DNA of 14,198 bases, from NCBI GenBank assembly GCA_018333395.1, contig JAGXSQ010000027.1:1-14198 (forward strand). The letters are read 5' to 3'. Under the pieces are notes generated by a model. That model worked only from the letters and a program-made list of their open reading frames with translations. It did not search any database and had not been told where the DNA came from. Source of the DNA: Dethiobacter sp. GTDB lineage: Bacteria > Bacillota_D > Dethiobacteria > Dethiobacterales > Dethiobacteraceae. Both the position numbers and the translations under genes were made by a program. Below are positions 6,552 through 11,432 of the stretch, in pieces; the first letter of the stretch is position 1, and each line of letters starts with the position of its first letter.

Positions 6552-6627
6552 TTTGCCGGATCGCTCTTTCTGGTACACTGCCTGCCGTCTTTGGCGCCCG
6601 AATCCTACGGTATACCTGCTTCTTCTC

Positions 6628-6677
6628 TTGACAATCAGACATAAATAGTGCATATTAATGCATATGATATTGCGTAT
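6628..6677 (+). promoter_or_regulatory. vapBC promoter with phased TGCATAT repeats
   Basis: -35 TTGACA (6628-6633), 17-nt spacer, weak -10 CATATT (6651-6656). TGCATAT occurs at 6649 and 6659, with a related TGCGTAT at 6671, about one helical turn apart. The first two also form the inverted repeat TGCAT-ATTA-ATGCA covering the -10. This is a likely operator for the VapB or VapBC complex. Confidence 0.65.
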
Positions 6678-6695
6678 AAGTGAGGGGGAATTTGG

Positions 6696-6893
6696 ATGAG
6701 GACAACCTTAAATATTGATGACCGGTTGCTTGAAAGAGCGGAGAAGTTAACCGGCATTAAAGAGAAGACGTCTTTGGTCAGACTTGGCCTCGAAGCGTTA
6801 ATTGCCATAGAATGTGGCAAGAGACTGGCGAAACTTGGGGGAACCGAGAAAAAGTTGGAGATGATCCCCCGGAGAAGAACAGGAGACGAGTAG
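6696..6893 (+). CDS. vapB: VapB-family antitoxin
   Basis: A 65-residue protein beginning MRTTLNIDDRLLERAEKLTG, the ribbon-helix-helix-like start of the VapB antitoxin family. It continues EKTSLVRLGLEALIAIECGKRLAKLGG and a polar tail (PRRRTGDE) that would wrap the toxin. A GAGGGGG site lies 7 nt before the ATG. Its stop (TAG) is directly followed by the vapC ATG with no gap. The repeats over its promoter fit autorepression. Confidence 0.92.
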   Translation: MRTTLNIDDRLLERAEKLTGIKEKTSLVRLGLEALIAIECGKRLAKLGGTEKKLEMIPRRRTGDE

Positions 6894-7271
6894 ATGGTGC
6901 TTGTTGATACATCAGTGTGGGTAGCACACCTGCGCGATGGGAAGATCGGCCTCGAAAAATTGTTGTGTAACGGTCATGCCGCGAGCCACGCCTTCATCAT
7001 CGGAGAATTGGCCTGTGGAAATCTCAAGAATAGAGCCGAGATACTCTCTTATCTTTGCGCGCTTCCCCTGGTCACCACTGCGGAGCATGATGAGGTAATG
7101 AATTTTATTAATAATCACAGCCTCATGGGAAAAGGGCTGGGGTATATCGATATGCATTTGCTTGCCGCAGCTCTTTTGACTGACACTGCGCTATGGACGC
7201 TTGACAAGAAAATGGGCGAGGCAGCAACGTCGCTAGGATTAGCTTATGCCCTAAACCCGTCACCTGATTAA
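6894..7271 (+). CDS. vapC: VapC PIN-domain ribonuclease toxin
   Basis: A 125-residue toxin with a complete PIN site: Asp5 (VLVDTSVWVAHLR), Glu38 (FIIGELACG), Asp86 (GLGYIDMHLLAAA) and Asp104 (LWTLDKKM). Length and order match VapC proteins that cut tRNA or rRNA; the target here is unknown. It abuts vapB and is therefore translationally coupled to it. It runs into the convergent exported-protein gene with almost no gap. Confidence 0.93.
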   Translation: MVLVDTSVWVAHLRDGKIGLEKLLCNGHAASHAFIIGELACGNLKNRAEILSYLCALPLVTTAEHDEVMNFINNHSLMGKGLGYIDMHLLAAALLTDTALWTLDKKMGEAATSLGLAYALNPSPD

Positions 7272-7272
7272 A

Positions 7273-7584
7273 TCACCGGTGCCTGCTTTCCAGTTTGAAA
7301 TATTTTGTGGCAACGATAACCAGCTTCGGGAAATCAGGGTCGAGCTTTCCCTCCCTTTGCAGGGTTTTGAAAACCTCCTCGATGGCGATTAGATCCTGCT
7401 CGAGTTTTACCTGCAGCGGTACGACGGGACTTACATCCTCGTAATGCATCGCAACAAAAACCGTCCCTCCCGGTCCTTCGTACCCGGCAGACACCGGCAC
7501 AGTAGCTCCGGCCCGCAAAGGCAGCGATAAAAGCAAACCTGTCATAATAAGCAGTATCCCATAACCTTGATATTTTCCAAGCAT
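7273..7584 (-). CDS. Small predicted exported protein, function unknown
   Basis: A 103-residue protein with an N-terminal hydrophobic signal (ILLIMTGLLLSLPLRAGA), a likely cleavage site near AGA-TVP, then an unrecognised domain (GYEGPGGTVFVAMHYEDV; LEQDLIAIEEVFKTLQREGK; PKLVIVATKYF). It has alternating hydrophobic strands and one acidic helix. The ATG at 7584 is preferred because the signal peptide starts there and a GAGG is 9 nt upstream; the longer frame (7701) lies over an unrelated gene remnant. It has no visible promoter and sits against the broken methyltransferase, so it may be a relic or may be read from upstream. Confidence 0.5.
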   Translation of the reverse strand: MLGKYQGYGILLIMTGLLLSLPLRAGATVPVSAGYEGPGGTVFVAMHYEDVSPVVPLQVKLEQDLIAIEEVFKTLQREGKLDPDFPKLVIVATKYFKLESRHR

Positions 7585-7602
7585 TCTAAAAGCCTCTTCC
7601 TC

Positions 7603-7826
7603 CTGGTTACCGGCGTGGACATCAGAACCGGCCTGCTGGAGGCAGCCGGGAAGCTTAACCCTGAGGTAACTTACCACCTGGGAGATATGCGCTACGTCCA
7701 ACTGAACGATACCTTTGACGCCGTCGCCTGCAGAGCAGGGAACCGCGCCTCGACCACCCGTACGATGCCGACCTGTTAGAGGAAAGCGAATACCCCATGA
7801 CCATGTTTGTCTGCTTAAAAAACTGA
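7603..7826 (+). pseudogene. Class I SAM methyltransferase, internally deleted fragment
   Basis: The plus strand reads LVTGVDIRTGLLEAAGKL, then EVTYHLGDMRYVQLNDTFDAV. This is the SAM-binding motif II/III region of small UbiE-like methyltransferases (GxDxSxxML...A..........GDMRxxxLxxxFDxV). The upstream motif I (DLGCGTG) is missing. After FDAV the frame degenerates, and a different frame supplies a plausible C-terminal end (YDADLLEESEYPMTMFVCLKN, stop at 7824-7826). So the 5' part and the middle are deleted and the frame is broken. The C-terminal assignment is less sure than the core. Confidence 0.6.
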
Positions 7827-7847
7827 CTCGTAACAGACTAAATTATT

Positions 7848-8270
7848 TTATTTAACATCAGAAACCTGAGCGAGAAAATCCTTTGGGTCAATTGCCGGGA
7901 CCGGTGAATTGCTGAAATCTTTCGTATTGCGGGTAACAATACACTCGGCCTTGATTCTCTTAGCTATTGCCCCGACCACAGCATCTTCAAAATCTAGCAT
8001 TTTACTTGATAAAGCATTCATAATATCGGGGCCGGTTGTATCGGCGATAGTAACAAGATTCACAAGCCGAATGATGGCCTCCTTCGATTTTCCGGCATCT
8101 TTGTTCGCCCTGAGCAGGAAATAGTAAACGTCGGTTATGGCGCCGGCCGTTACACTAAATTCAGTTTTGCCAAGTGCGGACAGCTTCAGCACGTTGTATG
8201 ACGCGTCAAAAAAAACAGCTCGACGCAACAAGACGTCGAGAACGATATTTGTATCAATCAATACTCTCAT
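7848..8270 (-). CDS. PIN-domain toxin of a Phd-PIN pair
   Basis: A 140-residue PIN protein of the PIN_3-like group: Asp6 in RVLIDTNIVLDVLLRR, ITDVYYFLLR at 45-54 where Asp47 takes the place of the usual Glu, LDFEDAVVGAIAKR (Asp93, Asp96) and IVTRNTKDFSNSPVPAIDPKDFL with Asp118. It is predicted to be a ribonuclease toxin. The ATG overlaps the stop of the upstream Phd-type antitoxin (ATGA). It ends 21 bp from the methyltransferase remnant, converging on it. Confidence 0.9.
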   Translation of the reverse strand: MRVLIDTNIVLDVLLRRAVFFDASYNVLKLSALGKTEFSVTAGAITDVYYFLLRANKDAGKSKEAIIRLVNLVTIADTTGPDIMNALSSKMLDFEDAVVGAIAKRIKAECIVTRNTKDFSNSPVPAIDPKDFLAQVSDVK

Positions 8271-8485
8271 TGTTTTGCCAACCTGTCTCTTCTGGCGTCT
8301 TCAAGCGTGTACCCGTCGTCCTCAATGATGCCCACAAGGCTATCTAGGATTTCAAGCCTGTTTTCTTGTATGCCTGTCATCTTCACAATCGGTTTGTTGT
8401 TTTTAGTGACAATTATATCCTGCGTTTCGGCGAGCTGAAGGTATTTGCCGATATTTGCTTTCAACTCTGTGGCAGTAATAATCAT
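8267..8485 (-). CDS. Phd/YefM-type antitoxin
   Basis: A 72-residue protein: MIITATELKANIGKYLQLAE, DIIVTKNNKPIVKMTG. This is the Phd/YefM fold with its conserved 'ATELKxNxxKYL' dimerisation and DNA-binding part. The C-terminal helix (GYTLEDARRDRLAK) would contact the PIN toxin. The start at 8485 has a GGGAG site 8 nt upstream; the longer frame to 8608 crosses the promoter and is not used. Pairing a Phd fold with a PIN toxin instead of Doc is common. Coupled to the toxin by a 4-bp overlap. Confidence 0.88.
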   Translation of the reverse strand: MIITATELKANIGKYLQLAETQDIIVTKNNKPIVKMTGIQENRLEILDSLVGIIEDDGYTLEDARRDRLAKQ

Positions 8486-8527
8486 GGCAAGGACTCCCTT
8501 CTTAATCAGTGTGTTTGACTCATTTTT

Positions 8528-8556
8528 ATGATACGCATTATGTGCGATATTGTCAA
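8528..8556 (-). promoter_or_regulatory. Promoter and candidate operator of the Phd-PIN pair
   Basis: On the minus strand perfect -35 TTGACA (8556-8551), 17-nt spacer, -10 TATCAT (8533-8528). The spacer contains the dyad CGCA-N5-TGCG, well placed for repression by the antitoxin. Confidence 0.75.
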
Positions 8557-8609
8557 CATAAATAGCACGATTATAACATTCACATAACGGGCTATAGGAT
8601 ATGGGCACT

Positions 8610-8828
8610 TTAAATCTCTGATTTCACGACGGGGAACATGCGGCGGGCTTGCTCCTGCACTTTCGCAACAACTCTCGTTGCATAAGCGATTGCATGACTT
8701 AGATCAGCCTTGCAATGTGACTCGATCAACCAGAATGGCACTTCATGTGCTCTGCCGGCAGCAATTTGCTCACCAAGACATAAGCATGGCATCAATTTCC
8801 AGACCACCGCTTTTATATAATACAACAT
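8610..8828 (-). CDS. Doubtful small ORF, function unknown (possible gene remnant)
   Basis: A 72-codon ORF between two divergent TA operons. The C-terminal two thirds (HEVPFWLIESHCKADLSHAI, then TRVVAKVQEQARRM) look like real protein with two amphipathic helices, but I do not recognise a family. The ATG has no ribosome site, and the first 20 residues differ in character from the rest. In another frame just upstream GLEIDAMLMSW is followed by a stop, which hints at a frameshift in an older gene. Treat it as a hypothetical protein or degraded remnant. Apart from this ORF, the 8557-8868 stretch holds nothing else I can support. Confidence 0.25.
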   Translation of the reverse strand: MLYYIKAVVWKLMPCLCLGEQIAAGRAHEVPFWLIESHCKADLSHAIAYATRVVAKVQEQARRMFPVVKSEI

Positions 8829-8868
8829 GTTTCGCTAGTTTAAGAAGTTCTGTAAATTTGGCAACTGC

Positions 8869-8897
8869 TTGCATATTGCAATACAATCGAATACAAT
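8869..8897 (+). promoter_or_regulatory. Promoter and candidate operator of the RelB-RelE pair
   Basis: -35 TTGCAT (8869-8874), 17-nt spacer, -10 TACAAT (8892-8897). It includes TGCATATTGCA at the -35 and the direct repeat ATACAAT at 8881 and 8891, exactly 10 bp apart; the second copy contains the -10. Confidence 0.65.
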
Positions 8898-8919
8898 AAT
8901 GCGTAAGGAGGTGTTCGCC

Positions 8920-9225
8920 ATGTCAAGAACATCGAATGTATCCGCGCGCGTTAAGCCTGAGATTAAAGAGCAGGCTGAAAAGGTACTAGATCAGCTCGGG
9001 ATTCCGATGTCAAACGCCATCGGGCTTTTTCTGCGTCAGGTCGTGTTACAGCGGGGAATTCCCTTTGAGATAAAGCTCCCGCAAAGTAAGCCGCTATCCC
9101 TGGGCAACCTCAGCGAAGAGCAGTTAAATGCGGAAATTGAGAGAGGGCTCGCTGACCTGGCCGCCGGCAGGGTTGCTTCGGCAGACAGCGTTGCGGACCG
9201 GATGCGTCGCGATTACGGCGTATGA
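8920..9225 (+). CDS. relB: RelB/DinJ-family antitoxin
   Basis: A 101-residue antitoxin. MSRTSNVSARVKPEIKEQAEK plus VLDQLGIPMSNAIGLFLRQ is the RelB/DinJ ribbon-helix-helix signature, followed by GIPFEIKLP, the standard continuation. The acidic C-terminal half (LSEEQLNAEIERGLADLAAG...) is predicted to wrap the toxin. Start 8920 has a perfect AAGGAGG 8 nt upstream; the upstream in-frame ATGs at 8869 and 8899 overlap or nearly overlap the promoter. The stop overlaps the toxin ATG by four bases. Confidence 0.93.
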   Translation: MSRTSNVSARVKPEIKEQAEKVLDQLGIPMSNAIGLFLRQVVLQRGIPFEIKLPQSKPLSLGNLSEEQLNAEIERGLADLAAGRVASADSVADRMRRDYGV

Positions 9226-9554
9226 GCGTCTGGGAAGTGGTCTACACCGAACAAGCCGAACGTGACCTGCGGGGAATCTACGAGTATATAGCGTTTTCCC
9301 TGCTTGAGCCGGAAATAGCGAAAAAACAGGCAAGGCGTATCATGGAAGCGGTCGCAAAGTTGAGCCAGAGTCCGTTGCGCTGTCCGCTTTATGAAAAAGA
9401 ACCCTGGGAGAGCAAGGGGCTCCGGGTTTTGCCAATCGACCGATATTTGGCATTTTATCTGTCGGTTGAAGAGCGGAAAACCGTCGTGGTAGTCCGTATC
9501 ATGTACGGTGGCCGCGATATAGAGGAACGGCTGCGCCGGACGGATACGGAATGA
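9222..9554 (+). CDS. RelE/ParE-family toxin
   Basis: A 110-residue protein with the RelE/ParE layout. The N-terminal strand VWEVVYTEQAERDLRGIYEYI leads into two helices (EIAKKQARRIMEAVAKLSQSP), then GLRVLPIDRYLAFYLS, and the final strands VVVVRIMYGGRDIEERLRR. The YGGRD ending is typical of the branch annotated as RelE/ParE or plasmid stabilisation proteins. Whether it cuts mRNA on ribosomes (RelE) or poisons gyrase (ParE) cannot be told; the RelB/DinJ partner slightly favours ribosome-dependent RNase. Coupled to the antitoxin by ATGA. Confidence 0.92.
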   Translation: MSVWEVVYTEQAERDLRGIYEYIAFSLLEPEIAKKQARRIMEAVAKLSQSPLRCPLYEKEPWESKGLRVLPIDRYLAFYLSVEERKTVVVVRIMYGGRDIEERLRRTDTE

Positions 9555-9670
9555 AAAACGTACTCAAAATCTATGTTTCCACGGGGCAATTAAACCACGT
9601 TTTTTATGCCCTAGTTTCCAGATTGAAAAACTCAAATCCCCTTATTTCAAGCATTTCCAGACACCCTGTT

Positions 9671-9913
9671 CTAAACTCTTGACATCAATACTACCGTCTC
9701 AACGTGGGGCGAGGCACGCAAAACAGAATGCAGCAGCGACCTGGCATAAGTTTTTTGCACTGACAGGACGCTTGCCGTGATCTGGTCATCGGCTACCGTA
9801 CCGGGCACAAAAACGGTAAAGCCGTGATAGCGGCCGACACCTTCACCCTTATTATTTAAATCGTCGATATTTAATTCAATCAGCTGGCCACGGGAAACAG
9901 GGGAAGAATTCAT
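9671..9913 (-). pseudogene. rlmD: rlmD-type 23S rRNA m5U methyltransferase with the catalytic core deleted in frame
   Basis: The 80-residue frame starts with a complete TRAM RNA-binding domain (VSRGQLIELNIDDLNNKGEG, GFTVFVPGTVADDQ, SVQKTYARSLL) as in RlmD/RumA/TrmA-family enzymes. It then jumps from HSVLRAS to PHVETVVLMSRV, which is the extreme C-terminus of the same family (...PHTxHVExVxLLxR). The Fe-S cysteines, SAM-binding motifs and catalytic cysteine, normally about 370 residues, are all gone, yet the frame is preserved. Translation starts by a 4-bp overlap with the DUF6485-type gene and a GGAA-poor context, implying an old operon. It may still make a free TRAM domain. Confidence 0.75.
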
Positions 9914-10104
9914 TTACTGTAAACTTCAATGAACCGGCGCAGAGAGCGGTTATAGGTTCTTTCGACATCAGCAGGGAAAAAACATGCCGGAAGCTCCCGG
10001 TTACCCCAGTGATAAAAGAGACATTCGCAACACTTGCCCTTACGACTGCACGGCTCATAGGTGCAATTGCATTTGTCTGAGTTTGCCTTAACATGACATT
10101 CCAT
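9910..10104 (-). CDS. DUF6485-type cysteine-rich small protein
   Basis: A 64-residue protein: MECHVKANSDKCNCTYEPCS, KGKCCECLFYHWGNRELPAC, FFPADVERTYNRSLRRF. Seven of its cysteines cluster in CNCTYEPC, KCCEC and LPAC, with a histidine (YHW) between. This pattern, found in a small conserved family of anaerobic Firmicutes and related bacteria (DUF6485 by memory), suggests a bound metal or Fe-S cluster. A strong GGGGAGGG site is 8 nt upstream. It is upstream of and overlaps the gutted rlmD gene. Biochemical role unknown. Confidence 0.85.
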   Translation of the reverse strand: MECHVKANSDKCNCTYEPCSRKGKCCECLFYHWGNRELPACFFPADVERTYNRSLRRFIEVYSK

Positions 10105-10171
10105 CTTATTCCCTCCCCGTATATTTCCCTCTTACTATAATCATGGTTTACCCGGCTAAATGACAAAAAGC

Positions 10172-10705
10172 TTAAGATACAAGGCGGGATAGGGTCTCGC
10201 TGTGAATCCTGAGCGCCTCGTCGCTGTGCAGACAGAAGCGAATCTTTTTGACGTGCCGCAGTTTGGGGAGTGCGGCAATAATTGTTTTAAAGGCCACCTC
10301 CGCCGCTTCCCTGACCGGGTAGCCGAAAACGCCGGTAGAGATGGCGGGGAAAGCGACTGAATCAAGACCGTGTTGCTCAGCGAGCGTTAATGCGTTGCTA
10401 TAACAGTTGGCCAGCAGCATGTCTTCCGGCTTGTCGGTGCCGTAAACCGGACCGAGACAGTGAATGACATGGCTGTTCGGCAAGGAATGTCCGCCGGTGA
10501 TGACTGCCTCGCCCGGCGCAATAGGCGCAAGAGGGCGGGATTCTTTGGCCAGTCCCGGGCCGGCGGCACGGTGTATTGCTCCATCCACGCCTCCTCCCGG
10601 ACGTAATTCGGCGTTGGCGGCATTGACTACCGCAGCGATATCCGCCTGCGCCACAATATCCCCCTTAACGCATTCCAAGGTAACACCATGAATGACTGTA
10701 TTCAT
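10172..10705 (-). CDS. Macro-domain ADP-ribose hydrolase (MacroD/YmdB type)
   Basis: A 177-residue single macro domain with all landmark motifs. These are VKGDIVAQADIAAVVNAANA (early Asp and the NAAN motif), LRPGGGVDGAIHRAAG (the GGGVxxAIHxAAG loop of the catalytic Asp in MacroD enzymes), GEAVITGGHSLP, VIHCLGPVYG and FPAISTGVFGYP, the phosphate-binding loop. Such proteins remove ADP-ribose from proteins or nucleic acid, or hydrolyse O-acetyl-ADP-ribose. The ATG follows GAGAGGTG at good distance. No ADP-ribosylating toxin (such as DarT) is adjacent, so a direct antitoxin role is not supported, though it sits at the edge of a TA-rich region. Confidence 0.93.
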   Translation of the reverse strand: MNTVIHGVTLECVKGDIVAQADIAAVVNAANAELRPGGGVDGAIHRAAGPGLAKESRPLAPIAPGEAVITGGHSLPNSHVIHCLGPVYGTDKPEDMLLANCYSNALTLAEQHGLDSVAFPAISTGVFGYPVREAAEVAFKTIIAALPKLRHVKKIRFCLHSDEALRIHSETLSRLVS

Positions 10706-10728
10706 TACCCATTCACCTCTCTCAAATT

Positions 10729-10748
10729 TCCCCGGCAGGGGGATTTTT
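10729..10748 (+). terminator. Hairpin with T-run in the macro gene leader
   Basis: TCCCC-GGCAG-GGGGA (10729-10743) followed by TTTTTATT on the plus strand, with flanking A/T pairs that lengthen the stem. No plus-strand gene ends here. On the minus strand it is a leader hairpin just upstream of the macro gene ribosome site. Role uncertain. Confidence 0.35.
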
Positions 10749-10830
10749 ATTGATACGCGTCCAGCCCGCCTCTGGTCCGGATCTGGATGGCGCTGTAACG
10801 GGGGCTGTAGCTTTTTATGTTTCTAATAAG

Positions 10831-10950
10831 TGATTCAAACCCAAAAAGCCTAAATCAACTAAAAACATTTTCGCACGGGCTAGAATAATGGAGCATGAGG
10901 AAGATAAACGACTGTAGTTTGCTGAAAAGTACCTTTTTGGGGTTGAATCA
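10831..10950. repeat. 120-bp unit bounded by an 18-bp inverted repeat
   Basis: TGATTCAAACCCAAAAAG (10831-10848) is the inverted match of CTTTTTGGGGTTGAATCA (10933-10950), identical at 17 of 18 positions, separated by 84 bp with no gene. This resembles a small non-autonomous (MITE-like) element or a paired binding site. No clear target duplication was seen. Confidence 0.55.
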
Positions 10951-10953
10951 TAA

Positions 10954-11064
10954 ATGCGCGACAATAAACTGTACAGGGCGGCAGAAGTTGCTATCTATTT
11001 CAATACCGGCCAGGAAATTCCCTTTCTAACGAGTCAAAAAAACGAGGCTTCCGAAAAAAGGTGA
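10954..11064 (+). CDS. Possible 36-residue protein, unrecognised
   Basis: A small plus-strand ORF starting MRDNKLYRAAEVAIYFNTG, ending six bases before an intrinsic terminator hairpin. A GGGG 11 nt before the ATG is a weak ribosome site and no promoter is convincing. The first half reads like a helix, but no family is recognised. It is supported only by the terminator that follows. It could be the beginning of a lost gene. Confidence 0.2.
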   Translation: MRDNKLYRAAEVAIYFNTGQEIPFLTSQKNEASEKR

Positions 11065-11069
11065 GAGGC

Positions 11070-11097
11070 CCATAGTCGTTGAAACTATGGACTTTTT
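11070..11097 (+). terminator. Intrinsic terminator, plus strand
   Basis: CCATAGT (11070-11076) pairs with ACTATGG (11084-11090) across a 7-nt loop, then ACTTTTTC. It would end rightward transcripts before the transposase remnant and the PBP promoter. Confidence 0.55.
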
Positions 11098-11123
11098 CGC
11101 GGTTGGCTCGTGTATGAATTTTG

Positions 11124-11342
11124 TTATGCTACGGTGATATTTTCTTCAGGAATTTGTTGAACACCTCCTGCAATGATGCGGATGATGAGGAGCGCGACGA
11201 AGCAGATCAGGAAACGTGCGCGGATGTGCTCATTCTTGCTGACGAAAACGGGCCTGGCATAAAGGTCCGTTTTCATAATCCAAAACGACTGCTCTATCCG
11301 CCAAAGGCCGCCGTACACCTGGCGTATTTTAATTGCTGCCAA
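11124..11342 (-). pseudogene. DDE transposase C-terminal fragment (IS4/IS1634-like)
   Basis: The minus-strand frame reads IRQVYGGLWRIEQSFWIMKTDL, then ARPVFVSKNEHIRARFLI and CFVALLIIRII. This is the C-terminal catalytic end of IS4/IS1634-type transposases (Y..LW.IE.SFR..K..L..RP.F......I..H...CF.AL.I.R). The catalytic Glu with E-x6-K spacing is present, but the rest of the enzyme is missing, so it is inactive. The similarity stops at about 11340, exactly where the right copy of the 26-bp direct repeat begins. The PBP promoter lies just beyond. Confidence 0.75.
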
Positions 11343-11360
11343 GAAATATGGCTGCAGCAG
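11335..11360 (+). repeat. 26-bp direct repeat, right copy
   Basis: Matches 3531-3556 at 25 of 26 positions in the same orientation. It touches the broken end of the transposase fragment on its left and lies 5 bp left of the PBP -35 box. Confidence 0.8.
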
Positions 11361-11365
11361 ACGGA

Positions 11366-11395
11366 TTTACTGCTATCAACACTTTGTGGTATAAT
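11366..11395 (+). promoter_or_regulatory. Promoter of the class A PBP gene
   Basis: TTTACT (11366-11371), 18-nt spacer and a perfect TATAAT (11390-11395), 37 nt upstream of the start codon. This promoter rules out the longer open frame that begins at 11121. Confidence 0.65.
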
Positions 11396-11432
11396 TGGCA
11401 CAAAGAATCATTTTGAGGAGAAGGAGCAGAAC

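Noticed and set aside
8678..8899. 73-codon plus-strand ORF before the RelB gene
   Set aside because: It runs through the RelBE promoter and has no ribosome site or family resemblance.
9555..9670. Possible CRISPR-like repeat (GTTTCCA... and GATTGAAAAAC stretches)
   Set aside because: No repeat unit recurs at regular spacing; only single occurrences are present.
10172..10705. Macro domain as the antitoxin of a DarTG-type system
   Set aside because: No DarT-like ADP-ribosyltransferase is adjacent on either side.
11121..11432. N-terminal extension of the PBP reading frame by 104 codons
   Set aside because: This part is the antisense of a transposase fragment and contains the PBP promoter. The proper start with ribosome site is at 11433.
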